This document shows, piece by piece, positions 1 to 7,244 of a DNA stretch of 31,695 nucleotides. Source of the DNA: JBBRVW01 sp038246545 (GTDB lineage Bacteria > Actinomycetota > Actinomycetes > JACCUZ01); contig JBBRVW010000045.1 of NCBI GenBank assembly GCA_038246545.1, forward strand, positions 1 to 31,695. Reading direction: 5' to 3'. Both the position numbers and the translations under genes were made by a program. Below the pieces are notes generated by a model, which did not search any database, was not told the DNA's origin, and was given only the letters and a program-made list of their open reading frames with translations. The number at the start of each line of letters is the position of its first letter. The stretch's first letter is position 1.

Positions 1-86
1 GCGGTCAGCGAGGGATACTCCGCGCGGTGGTCACTGACCAGACGTACCGCGCGGGCCTTCAACTCCTCATCGATCTTCTTGGGCAT
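1..86 (-). CDS. IS3-family transposase OrfA, N-terminal fragment
   Basis: The minus-strand frame starts with MPKKIDEELKARAVRLV and continues through SDHRAEYPSLTA. This is the typical opening of IS3-family OrfA proteins (helix-turn-helix DNA-binding subunit of the OrfAB transposase). ATG at 86 is chosen because an AGGAGG Shine-Dalgarno sequence lies 9 nt upstream. An in-frame ATG at 95 would leave no room for it. The gene runs off the left window edge, so only about 28 codons are visible. OrfA normally binds the element ends and acts with OrfB, made by frameshifting. Whether this copy is intact cannot be seen. Confidence 0.8.
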   Translation of the reverse strand, partial: MPKKIDEELKARAVRLVSDHRAEYPSLT

Positions 87-140
87 GGTGCTCATCCTCC
101 TGGACTCAAACAGGAGCGGCATCAAACCTGGGGCGCTTCA
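1..140 (-). mobile_element. IS3-family insertion sequence, terminal part (cut by the window edge)
   Basis: Read on the minus strand, the element begins at base 140 with TGAAGCGCCCCAGG, which resembles the terminal inverted repeat of many actinobacterial IS3-family elements (TGAA-GCGCCCC type). It is followed about 50 bases later by the start of an OrfA-type transposase. Only this end is in the window, so neither the second repeat nor a target duplication can be checked. The outer boundary at base 140 is inferred from the repeat, not from a duplication. Confidence 0.75.
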
Positions 141-439
141 ACCTCCTCCCTGCAGACACGTGGGTATGATGACACGACCGACATGGGTTCGGGGCGCGAT
201 CAACCGCGAAGGAACCCCGTTCGCCGGGGTCATCGGTCGGCCGGAGATTGGTCGGCGAGAGATCGACTGGGCTGATTGGACAAGATCCAAAGAACCGTCC
301 ACTCCACCGAGTGGAGCAAGCCTCCACCTGCACGGAGCCCGCGTATGACAGCTTGGTCCCGCGTGGTCGGGTGGCCGGCACTGGATTACCGTCGGATCGA
401 CAGTCTCGATCCCCTCCCGGTCTGCCGAACGGAGAACCC
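141..439. other. non-coding stretch between IS end and G8-domain gene
   Basis: No frame here looks coding by comparison with the real genes. It holds a perfect 7-bp inverted repeat, TCCACTC-CACC-GAGTGGA (298-315), that could form a small hairpin in a leader or serve as an operator. It also holds a -10-like TACCGT at 387-392. An open frame upstream of the G8 gene extends back to about 248 but has no Shine-Dalgarno sequence and unrelated composition, so I treat it as untranslated. No second IS end or attachment site is visible. Confidence 0.4.
387..392 (+). promoter_or_regulatory. candidate -10 box (TACCGT) for the G8-domain gene
   Basis: TACCGT matches the actinobacterial TANNNT -10 pattern. 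It would give a leader of about 40 nt containing the GGAGAA ribosome binding site of the gene at 440. No convincing -35 hexamer lies at the right distance. This is a pattern match only. Confidence 0.3.
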
Positions 440-2470
440 ATGAGTGCCCCTGCGGAACCGCACCGCGAGGCCGCGCTCGCCGGCAGTGACGCGGACGCGA
501 CCTTCTCGCGCCGTGCACTCGTGGGGGCTGGACTCGGCGCGGGCGTCCTGGCTGCGGTGCCGCTGGCCCGCACTCTCACGGCCCATGCCGCGAACTCCAT
601 GCGTCCACGCTGCTGGTCAGCGCGGGCTGGATGGGCCGATGGGTTGCCGTCGGCTGGAGATCATGCCCACATCAGCGATCACGTCGTCCTAGACCAAGAC
701 GTATCCGTCGCCGGCCTGACCATCGCGCGCGGCGCCTCGCTGCAGTTCTCCCAGTCGCGGAGCGTCACAATGACCTCGACGGGCAACGTCGTGATACGCG
801 GAACGCTCTTAATGGCGCCGGAATCGGGCCAGGTTCGCCACTTGCTGAGGTTCCGGGGAATCGACGAGTCCCAGTTCGTCGGTGGCATGGATATCAGCCC
901 GCACGACGTAGGCGTCTTCGTCCGCGACAAGGGCAGATTACTCCTGCAGGGTTCATCGAAAACCGCCTGGGTTCGGGCCGCAAGCGATCTGGTCAGGGGC
1001 AGCACCCAGCTTTCGCTCGCCACGCCTCCCGAAGGTTGGCGCCCTGGCGATGAATTGGTGATCACCCCCACTGGGTCGCCACGTAGCGAAGACCACTTCG
1101 ATGAGTACGACACGGTGCGAATTGTCGGCGTGACCGGGCGTGTGGTGACAGTGCAGCCCGCTCTGGCGTTCGACCACCTCGCCCACGACGTGGGCAGAGG
1201 GACGATCGTGGCGACAGAGGTCATGAACATGACACGGAACGTGCGCATCGAGGGTTCCCCGCGCGGCCGAACCCATATCCACGTCATGACATCCGTCCCT
1301 CAAGACATGCGCAACTTCGCGCTCCGCCATGTCGGGCCGCGGCTGCACGCGCGCGATCCGAAGAAGTCAGCTGCCGTCCTGGGCCGCTACGGCCTCCACT
1401 TCCACATGTGCGGGACTGCGACTCGGGGGACCATCGTCCAGGGTGCGGTCGTTCGCGACTGCGGATCGCACTCCTTCGTCCCGCACGGGAGTCACGGCAT
1501 CACGTTCCGCAGCTGCATCAGTCACAACGGACTCGCTGAGCCGTTCTGGTGGGACCTACGCGAGGCGGGTGGCACCCCCCAGGCGCCCAGCAACAATTTG
1601 TTGCTGGACTCGTGCATCGCGTCCAGGGTCTTGAGCGTCCCGCAGTTCCGAGGCTTCCGACTGAGCGGTTTCCTTCTTGGCCGTGGCAGCGGGAACCGGG
1701 CGCGTAACTGCGTGGCGGTCGGAGTGCAAGGAACGCGGCAGGCGGGCGGTTTCGAATGGCCGGGTGGCGTCGGTGACGCTGAGTGGCGGGTCAGCGACTG
1801 CATCTCTCACAACAACAAGATCAACGGCATCTTCGTATGGCAGAACACCAGCAATCCGCACGTCGTTCGGCGATTCATCGGATACCACAACGGGGTTAAC
1901 GGCATCGAGCACGGCGCCTACCTGAACGGATACGTGTACCGCAACTCCGTCCTGTACGGAAACGGTCATGCCGCCATTCGACTCCATGCATTGTCAAGCC
2001 GCAGGCGGCAGCTTCGCTTCGTCAACGTTCTGTGTGACGGGGCCGGCATCTCGCAGGTCGGGGTCGAGGCCACCAAACATCGACTCCCCGGCTTCCTCCC
2101 CGTTCTCTTCCAAAGCTGTAGCTTCGTCGGGCACGAACTCTCCGCCTTCGGGTTTTCTGAAACCGAAGGCAGGCCCGGGCACCTGGCCGCCATTCACTGC
2201 ACTGCCGCCGGCAGGCTCGTCCACGCCGTGAGCGGCTGGCTCCCCGGCAGCACCTTGCGCTGGTCAGATGCCGAGTCCTCGTTCGTGGTGTCCCCGTGGG
2301 GGACCGGAGCGACAGACGTCTCGGACTGGAATGCCGCTCGCAGCGACATGGCCGGGTCGCCGGGAGACACCTCCCCGACGATTGCTCGTACGCCCCTCGA
2401 CGTCCCCGCTGCAGCCACGTCGTCGCCCCGTCGGTCGCTCCACCTGGGCTTCCAACGTCGTCCCTGCTGA
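440..2470 (+). CDS. Tat-exported G8-domain / right-handed beta-helix protein
   Basis: The 676-aa product opens with a twin-arginine signal peptide (Arg24-Arg25, FSRRALVG, then a hydrophobic stretch ending near AHA at residues 48-50), so it is probably exported folded by the Tat system. Residues from about 64 to 150 fit the G8 domain (named for eight conserved glycines; also in CEMIP/TMEM2), with the W..GLPSAGDHAHI opening and repeated short beta strands. Residues of about 330-600 contain parallel-beta-helix-like turns around RYGLHFHMCG and Asn/His-rich loops. Bacterial G8 proteins are surface or secreted and are suspected polysaccharide binders or degraders; no substrate can be assigned. ATG at 440 is chosen because GGAGAA precedes it and the Tat n-region follows directly. 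Codon choice is less GC-extreme than in the neighbours, and an IS end lies 300 bp upstream, so acquisition by transfer is plausible. Confidence 0.75.
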   Translation: MSAPAEPHREAALAGSDADATFSRRALVGAGLGAGVLAAVPLARTLTAHAANSMRPRCWSARAGWADGLPSAGDHAHISDHVVLDQDVSVAGLTIARGASLQFSQSRSVTMTSTGNVVIRGTLLMAPESGQVRHLLRFRGIDESQFVGGMDISPHDVGVFVRDKGRLLLQGSSKTAWVRAASDLVRGSTQLSLATPPEGWRPGDELVITPTGSPRSEDHFDEYDTVRIVGVTGRVVTVQPALAFDHLAHDVGRGTIVATEVMNMTRNVRIEGSPRGRTHIHVMTSVPQDMRNFALRHVGPRLHARDPKKSAAVLGRYGLHFHMCGTATRGTIVQGAVVRDCGSHSFVPHGSHGITFRSCISHNGLAEPFWWDLREAGGTPQAPSNNLLLDSCIASRVLSVPQFRGFRLSGFLLGRGSGNRARNCVAVGVQGTRQAGGFEWPGGVGDAEWRVSDCISHNNKINGIFVWQNTSNPHVVRRFIGYHNGVNGIEHGAYLNGYVYRNSVLYGNGHAAIRLHALSSRRRQLRFVNVLCDGAGISQVGVEATKHRLPGFLPVLFQSCSFVGHELSAFGFSETEGRPGHLAAIHCTAAGRLVHAVSGWLPGSTLRWSDAESSFVVSPWGTGATDVSDWNAARSDMAGSPGDTSPTIARTPLDVPAAATSSPRRSLHLGFQRRPC

Positions 2471-2688
2471 CCCGCACGGCCATGACTCGGCTGGCCGCCG
2501 CCGTGCTGGACGTTATGGTCGGCGCTAACGTCGCCGATGCGTCCGTGCTCGGGAGAATTCGCCCGGGCCTGTAGCCGTCGCCCGACTGAGACCGCCGCAG
2601 GGGGCACTGTATCGTCCCGGGGCTGTCGCCGGGGCAGTTCCTCCCCCGGTACGAGACGCGGTCCCGTCGAGATCGTCCGCCTTGAAAG
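2471..2688. other. convergent intergenic region between G8 gene and uvrB
   Basis: Both flanking genes end here. A short inverted repeat, CCCCGG...CCGGGG, lies near 2616-2637 but has no adjacent T-run, so it is a weak terminator candidate at best. A 30-codon frame from an ATG at about 2480 to a TAG near 2575 has no ribosome binding site and I do not call it a gene. Confidence 0.3.
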
Positions 2689-4797
2689 TCAGGCGGTGCC
2701 CGCGGCACGCATGCCGCGGAGTTCCTTCTTGAGGTCTCCAATCTCGTCCCTCAGCCGGGCCGCTAGCTCGAATTGCAGTTCGGCGGCCGCCTGGTGCATC
2801 TGGTCGGCGAGCTGCTGGATGAGGTCGGCCAGGTCGGTGGCGGGGAGGTCTGCGGCGAAGCCGCCGCCCCTTCCGCCGTCGCGTGACTTGAGGCCGGGCA
2901 CCGGCGTCTTGCCCCGGGACTGCTGCCGGCCGGCTCCGCCGATCAGCTCCTCGGTGTCGGCGTCCTCGCGGGCCAGCAGCTCGGTGATGTCGGAGATCTT
3001 CTTCATCAGCGGCATCGGGTCGACACCGCGCTCGGTGTTGAAGGCGACCTGCTTGGCGCGCCTGCGGTTGGTCTCGTCGATGGCCCTGGCCATCGAGTCG
3101 GTGATCGTGTCGGCGTACATGTGGACCTGGCCCGAGACGTTGCGGGCGGCCCGGCCGATGGTCTGGATCAGCGAGGTGCCGGACCGGAGGAAGCCCTCCT
3201 TGTCGGCGTCGAGAATCGACACCAGCGAGACCTCGGGCAAATCCAGGCCCTCGCGCAGCAGGTTGATGCCGACCAGGACGTCGAACAGGCCGAGCCGCAG
3301 CTCGCGCAGCAGCTCGACTCGGCGCAGGGTGTCGACCTCGGAGTGCAGGTAGCGCACCCGGATGCCCAGCTCGAGGAGGTAGTCGGTGAGGTCCTCGGAC
3401 ATCTTCTTGGTCAGCGTGGTGACCAGCACGCGCTCGTTCTTCTCGGTGCGCAGCTTGATCTCGTGCACGAGGTCGTCGATCTGGCCCTTCGTGGGCTTGA
3501 CGACGACCTCGGGGTCGACCAGGCCGGTGGGCCGGATGACCTGCTCGACGACGTCGCCCTTCACCCGCCCCATCTCATAGCTGCCGGGGGTGGCCGAGAG
3601 GAACACGGTCTGGCCGATCCGCTCGAGGAACTCCTCCCACTTCAGCGGCCGGTTGTCCACCGCGCTGGGCAGCCGGAAGCCGTGGTCGACCAGGGTGCGC
3701 TTGCGGGACATGTCGCCCTCGTACATGCCCCCGATCTGCGGCACGGTGACGTGGGACTCGTCGATGACGAGCAGGAAGTCCTCGGGGAAGTAGTCGATCA
3801 GGCAGTGCGGCGCCGACCCGGGGGCGCGGCCGTCGATGTGCCGGGAGTAGTTCTCGATGCCCGAGCAGAAGCCGACCTGGCGCATCATCTCGACGTCGTA
3901 GGTGGTGCGCATCCGCAGCCGCTGCGCCTCGAGCAGCTTGCCCTGGCGCTCCAGCTCGGCCAGCCGGTCGGCCAGCTCCAGCTCGATGCCGACGATGGCC
4001 TTCTCCATCCGCTCCGGGCCGGCGACGTAGTGGGTGGCCGGGAAGACGTAGAGCTCCTGGTCCTCGGTCACGATCTCGCCGGTGAGCGGGTGCAGCGTCA
4101 TCAGCCGCTCGATCTCGTCGCCGAACATCTCGATCCGGACGGCGTGCTCCTCATACACCGGGAAGATCTCGATGGTGTCGCCGCGGACCCGGAAGGTCCC
4201 GCGGGTGAAGGCCAGGTCGTTGCGGGTGTACTGGATGCCGACGAACTGCCGCAGCAGCGCGTCCCGGTCGACCTCGGTGCCGACCTTGAGCCGGACCATC
4301 CGGTCGACGTACTCCTGTGGGGTGCCCAGGCCGTAGATGCAGGACACCGACGCGACCACGATCACGTCGCGGCGGGTAAGCAAGCTGTTGGTGGCCGAGT
4401 GCCGCAACCGCTCCACCTCGTCGTTGATCGAGGAGTCCTTCTCGATGTAGGTATCGGTCTGCGGGATGTAGGCCTCGGGCTGGTAGTAGTCGTAGTAGGA
4501 GACGAAGTACTCGACAGCGTTGTGCGGCAGCAGCTCGCGAAACTCGTTCGCCAGCTGGGCGGCCAAGGTCTTGTTCGGTGCCATCACCAGGGTGGGTCGC
4601 TGCAGCCGCTCGACCAGCCACGCTGTGGTGGCGGACTTCCCGGTGCCGGTCGCGCCCAGCAGGACGATGTTGGTCTTCCCCGCCCGGACCCGGCGCTCGA
4701 GCTCGTCGATGGCGGCCGGCTGGTCGCCGGCCGGCTGGAAGTCGCTCTCAACGCGGAACGGGGCCACCCGGCGCTCGAGGTCGGTTGTCGGTCTCAC
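2689..4797 (-). CDS. uvrB: UvrABC excinuclease subunit B
   Basis: UvrB is the damage-verification helicase of nucleotide excision repair. It is loaded by UvrA and recruits UvrC for incision. The 702-aa product has the expected order: N-terminal VRPTTDLERR, helicase Walker A GATGTGKSA at residues 48-56, the DNA-gripping beta-hairpin (YYDYYQPEAYIPQTDTYIEK), the DESH box, helicase motifs V and VI (GINLLREGLDLPEV, QTIGRAARN), and a C-terminal UVR coiled coil that contacts UvrC. Length matches actinobacterial homologues. GTG at 4797 is preferred over a TTG at 4827 because homologues start at this point and a TACGGT box lies exactly 7 nt upstream, suggesting a leaderless transcript. I see no GAAC-N4-GTTC LexA box immediately upstream. 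Confidence 0.98.
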   Translation of the reverse strand: MRPTTDLERRVAPFRVESDFQPAGDQPAAIDELERRVRAGKTNIVLLGATGTGKSATTAWLVERLQRPTLVMAPNKTLAAQLANEFRELLPHNAVEYFVSYYDYYQPEAYIPQTDTYIEKDSSINDEVERLRHSATNSLLTRRDVIVVASVSCIYGLGTPQEYVDRMVRLKVGTEVDRDALLRQFVGIQYTRNDLAFTRGTFRVRGDTIEIFPVYEEHAVRIEMFGDEIERLMTLHPLTGEIVTEDQELYVFPATHYVAGPERMEKAIVGIELELADRLAELERQGKLLEAQRLRMRTTYDVEMMRQVGFCSGIENYSRHIDGRAPGSAPHCLIDYFPEDFLLVIDESHVTVPQIGGMYEGDMSRKRTLVDHGFRLPSAVDNRPLKWEEFLERIGQTVFLSATPGSYEMGRVKGDVVEQVIRPTGLVDPEVVVKPTKGQIDDLVHEIKLRTEKNERVLVTTLTKKMSEDLTDYLLELGIRVRYLHSEVDTLRRVELLRELRLGLFDVLVGINLLREGLDLPEVSLVSILDADKEGFLRSGTSLIQTIGRAARNVSGQVHMYADTITDSMARAIDETNRRRAKQVAFNTERGVDPMPLMKKISDITELLAREDADTEELIGGAGRQQSRGKTPVPGLKSRDGGRGGGFAADLPATDLADLIQQLADQMHQAAAELQFELAARLRDEIGDLKKELRGMRAAGTA

Positions 4798-4804
4798 GCG
4801 GCCA

Positions 4805-4810
4805 ACCGTA
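4805..4810 (-). promoter_or_regulatory. candidate -10 box of uvrB (TACGGT), leaderless arrangement
   Basis: On the minus strand TACGGT is followed by exactly 7 nt and then the GTG start of uvrB, so transcription would begin at or next to the start codon. The same spacing occurs before coaE, and nearly the same before the genes at 7245 and 30828. No Shine-Dalgarno sequence is present. Confidence 0.45.
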
Positions 4811-4840
4811 CGTCGGGGGAGTGACAACTCTGGAACGACT

Positions 4841-4876
4841 GAGGCTGGGACCGCGACGTTGCACGGTCCCAGCCTC
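4841..4876 (-). terminator. hairpin terminator between the Tat protein gene and uvrB
   Basis: A perfect 13-bp stem, GAGGCTGGGACCG / CGGTCCCAGCCTC, with a 10-nt loop lies 8 bp past the stop codon of the gene at 4884-5513. It also lies upstream of uvrB on the same strand. There is no long U-tract, as is common for actinobacterial terminators. Its position suggests it separates the surface-protein gene from uvrB. Confidence 0.7.
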
Positions 4877-4883
4877 TGCCTGA

Positions 4884-5513
4884 CTAGCTGACCGTGACCT
4901 CGAGCAGGATCGCGCCCTGGTTGTCCGTGGAGATCGCGGGCGTCTGCGTGATGGTGAGCTTCTCACCGTTCGTGGAGACGACGGCCACGAAACTCAGGCT
5001 GGTCGGTCCGTCAGTCGAGTCCAGAGACACCGTATTAGAGCCGGCTCCGAGTGATGCACTGACGACGTCGGGGGCGGTCTGCTGGCTCCGCTGGTTGCCG
5101 GCGACGCGGATCGTGACGGTGTAGGTCCCCTTGCAGAACCCGGTCTTGCTGGTCAGTGTGACCGACGGCCCCGGGTTGCCGGTGCCGTCGAGGTCGACGT
5201 ACTTGCCTTCCGTGCCGCCGAAGTAGATGTACGGCGCCGAGTACCCGATGATGTCGACGTTGCCGCCCGACAGGGAGAAGTTCGTCAGGTCGCCCACGGT
5301 GTTGTACTGAGACCCAGGCGCTCCTGTCGGCTCGCCCTCGAAGGCGTCGTTGAACCCACTCAGACATGCCTCGGAGCCGGCGGCGAAGGCGCGGGCGTTG
5401 AGGCCGGTGATGGTCGGGGCGGCCCAGACGAGAGCGGCGCCTCCGGCGGAGGCCTTGATGAAGCGGCGGCGGTCGAAGCCGGGCGCCTCGGTCGTTTCGA
5501 TGTCGTCGGACAT
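4884..5513 (-). CDS. Tat-exported DUF642/choice-of-anchor-like protein
   Basis: The 209-aa product starts with a Tat signal (DRRRFIKAS, then GGAALVWAAPTITGLNARAF, probably cut near AFAAGS). The mature part is a beta-sandwich-like sequence with GGNVDIIGY, YVDLDGTG and GTYTVTIRVAGNQRS. These resemble the first jelly-roll domain of DUF642 / choice-of-anchor C proteins, which bind or decorate cell-wall polysaccharides. This assignment is by eye and moderate. Two Cys remain after the signal. ATG at 5513 is preferred to an in-frame upstream start because GAGGGGG precedes it. The gene is divergent from the epimerase at 5660 and is insulated from uvrB by a strong hairpin. Its signal peptide shares a Gly-Gly..Trp-x-Ala-Pro core with those at 22187, 25588 and 28750. 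A lipobox and an LPXTG motif are absent. Confidence 0.7.
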   Translation of the reverse strand: MSDDIETTEAPGFDRRRFIKASAGGAALVWAAPTITGLNARAFAAGSEACLSGFNDAFEGEPTGAPGSQYNTVGDLTNFSLSGGNVDIIGYSAPYIYFGGTEGKYVDLDGTGNPGPSVTLTSKTGFCKGTYTVTIRVAGNQRSQQTAPDVVSASLGAGSNTVSLDSTDGPTSLSFVAVVSTNGEKLTITQTPAISTDNQGAILLEVTVS

Positions 5514-5547
5514 GGGGTCCCCCTCGTGTGGCGTGGTCGTTGCCGCC

Positions 5548-5553
5548 ACCGTA
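5548..5553 (-). promoter_or_regulatory. candidate -10 box (TACGGT) for the Tat protein gene at 5513
   Basis: Minus-strand TACGGT lies about 34 nt before the ATG and would give a leader of about 28 nt that includes the GAGGGGG ribosome binding site. No clear -35 is visible. Confidence 0.3.
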
Positions 5554-5624
5554 CAAACCGGTCAGAACTCGGGACATACGCATCCCGCGCCAGATGTCCT
5601 ACGCACCGACGTGGTCCGTTCGTC

Positions 5625-5642
5625 TGAGACGATGCCGTCTCA
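5625..5642. promoter_or_regulatory. perfect inverted repeat upstream of the epimerase
   Basis: TGAGACG-ATGC-CGTCTCA has 7-bp arms and a 4-nt centre. It ends 17 nt before the GTG start, just upstream of the AGGAGAG ribosome binding site. It could be an operator or a leader hairpin. Similar-sized perfect repeats occur before the genes at 9994 and 25588 but with different sequences. Confidence 0.3.
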
Positions 5643-5659
5643 CCGAGGGGAGGAGAGTC

Positions 5660-6601
5660 GTGAAGGTCGTCGTCACCGGGGGTGCCGGGTTCATCGGTGC
5701 GAACCTGCTGGGCAGGCTCGCCGACGCCTGGGAGTCCCCCGACCTGGTGGCCGTCGACGACCTGTCGACCGGCAGCGAGACCAACCTGGAAGGGGTGCCT
5801 GCCACTCTTGAGCAAGGCAGCATCCTTGACTCTGGCCTGCTCGACCAAGCTTTTGCCGCAGCAGATGCGGTCGTGCACCTGGCGGCGGTCCCGTCTGTCC
5901 CACGCTCGGTGGCCGACCCGCTGACCAGCCACCACGCAAACGCCACCGGCACCCTCGAGGTCCTCGAGGCGGTCCGGCGGGCCGGCTCGCCCTACCTGGT
6001 GGTGGCCTCGTCGTCCTCGGTCTACGGGGCCAACCGGGAGCTGCCCAAGAGGGAGACCATGCGGACCGCGCCGCTCAGTCCCTACGCCGTGAGCAAGCTC
6101 GCCACCGAGGCCTATGCCCTCGCGCACGCCAGCTGCTACGACCTAGACGTCCTCGCCTTCCGCTTCTTCAACGTCTTTGGCCCGTTGCAGGCCGCCGGCC
6201 ACGCCTACGCGGCGGTCATCCCCGCCTTCGTCGACGCGGCGGTCGCCGGCCGCCCCCTGGAGGTGCACGGCGACGGGTCGCAGACCCGGGACTTCACCTA
6301 CGTCGGCACCGTCTGCGACGTGATCACCGATGCCATCCGACGGCGGGTCGCCCACGACACCGCGGTCAACCTCGCGTTCGGCACCCGGACGTCGCTCTCC
6401 GAGCTGATCGGCGAGCTCGAGGACGTGGTGGGCTCGCCGCTGACCGTCGAGCACACGGCGTCGCGGGCCGGCGACGTGCACGACTCCCAGGCCGACACCA
6501 CCCTGCTGACCAGCCTGTTCCCGGACGCCCAGCCCACACCGCTGCGCACCGGCCTCGAGCAGACAGTGACCTGGTTCCGGGAGTCGTCACCGCAGCGGTG
6601 A
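5660..6601 (+). CDS. NAD-dependent nucleotide-sugar epimerase (GalE/WbpP-like SDR)
   Basis: The 313-aa protein is an extended short-chain dehydrogenase. It has the Rossmann motif TGGAGFIG near the N-terminus, the catalytic SSSVYG serine region and Tyr142-x3-Lys146 (YAVSK), followed by FFNVFGP and the substrate-binding C-terminal part. Family members interconvert UDP-Glc/UDP-Gal or UDP-GlcNAc/UDP-GalNAc, or dehydrate hexoses; the sequence alone does not fix the sugar. GTG at 5660 is chosen because AGGAGAG lies just upstream and the protein then begins with VKVVVTGGAG, as in homologues. Its 3' end overlaps the convergent acetyltransferase gene by 15 nt. Context implies supply of a UDP-sugar precursor to the surface polysaccharide. 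Confidence 0.88.
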   Translation: MKVVVTGGAGFIGANLLGRLADAWESPDLVAVDDLSTGSETNLEGVPATLEQGSILDSGLLDQAFAAADAVVHLAAVPSVPRSVADPLTSHHANATGTLEVLEAVRRAGSPYLVVASSSSVYGANRELPKRETMRTAPLSPYAVSKLATEAYALAHASCYDLDVLAFRFFNVFGPLQAAGHAYAAVIPAFVDAAVAGRPLEVHGDGSQTRDFTYVGTVCDVITDAIRRRVAHDTAVNLAFGTRTSLSELIGELEDVVGSPLTVEHTASRAGDVHDSQADTTLLTSLFPDAQPTPLRTGLEQTVTWFRESSPQR

Positions 6602-7186
6602 CGCGGGACTGCCCACCCCGACCAGGTGGGGACCGACGTCCCGGGTCACGACGGCTCCGGCGCCGACGAAGGCACCGCGGCCCACCGTCCGGCCCTGCAG
6701 GACGACCGCGCCGCTGCCTACCAGCGTGTCCTCCTCGAGGCGGGCGCTGCCCGACACGTTCGCTCCGGGGTAGACGCTGACGTAGTCACCGAGCACCGCG
6801 TCGTGGCCGATGGTGGCGTTGTAGTAGACCATCGCGTGCTCGCCGATGGTGACACTGCTGGAGACGCAGGCGCCGCCCAGGACCGCTCCGTTGGCCCCGA
6901 TCCGGCTGTCCGGGGCGATGGTGGCGGTGGGGTGGACCACCGTGACCGGCCGCCCGCCGCGACCCACCAGCTCCCGCACCAGGCGGCGCCGCACGACAGG
7001 GTCGGCAATGCCGACGACGAAGTCGAACTCGGCCGGAACCTGGTCTGAAGCCAGCACCGCCAGACCTCGGACCCGCTCCCCGGTGCGCCGCTCGTCGACC
7101 AGCGCGTCGACGGCGCGGCCGGCCGCGAGCACGGTGTCCAGGCACTCCCGGCCGAGGCCACCCGCCCCCACGACGATCATCTGCAT
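6587..7186 (-). CDS. NeuD/PglD-like sugar O/N-acetyltransferase
   Basis: The 199-aa product has the two-domain plan of the NeuD/PglD family. An N-terminal nucleotide-sugar-binding Rossmann-like half opens with MIVVGAGGLGREC. From residue 86 a left-handed beta-helix of hexapeptide repeats follows (VHPTATIAPDSRIGANGAV...), with the probable catalytic base His128 in YYNATIGHD. PglD acetylates the 4-amino group of UDP-bacillosamine precursors using acetyl-CoA; NeuD O-acetylates sialic acid. With a PglF-type dehydratase, a DegT aminotransferase and a PglC-like transferase in the same locus, the PglD role is the better guess. ATG at 7186 is taken because AGGA lies 7 nt upstream; ATG at 7180 is possible. 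The gene is divergent from 7245 and convergent with the epimerase. Confidence 0.85.
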   Translation of the reverse strand: MQMIVVGAGGLGRECLDTVLAAGRAVDALVDERRTGERVRGLAVLASDQVPAEFDFVVGIADPVVRRRLVRELVGRGGRPVTVVHPTATIAPDSRIGANGAVLGGACVSSSVTIGEHAMVYYNATIGHDAVLGDYVSVYPGANVSGSARLEEDTLVGSGAVVLQGRTVGRGAFVGAGAVVTRDVGPHLVGVGSPASPLR

Positions 7187-7232
7187 GCCTGCATCCTGCC
7201 CTGCTCGCGGTCGCGCGGCGGCCGGGTCCGGG

Positions 7233-7238
7233 TACCGT
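7233..7238 (+). promoter_or_regulatory. candidate -10 box (TACCGT) of the Wzy-like gene, leaderless arrangement
   Basis: TACCGT is followed by 6 nt and the GTG start at 7245, with no Shine-Dalgarno sequence. This fits leaderless transcription of the four-gene unit 7245-9787. The identical box and spacing occur before the gene at 30828 on the other strand. Confidence 0.45.
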
Positions 7239-7244
7239 CTGCGC

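Noticed and set aside
2480..2575. 30-codon frame after the G8 gene
   Set aside because: It has no ribosome binding site or -10 at leaderless distance and no recognisable sequence. It sits in a convergent gap where chance frames are expected.
3121..4824. 567-aa open frame on the plus strand opposite uvrB
   Set aside because: It mirrors uvrB almost exactly, and high-GC antisense frames are often open. The product is His/Asp/Leu-rich without any domain, and uvrB is unquestionable.
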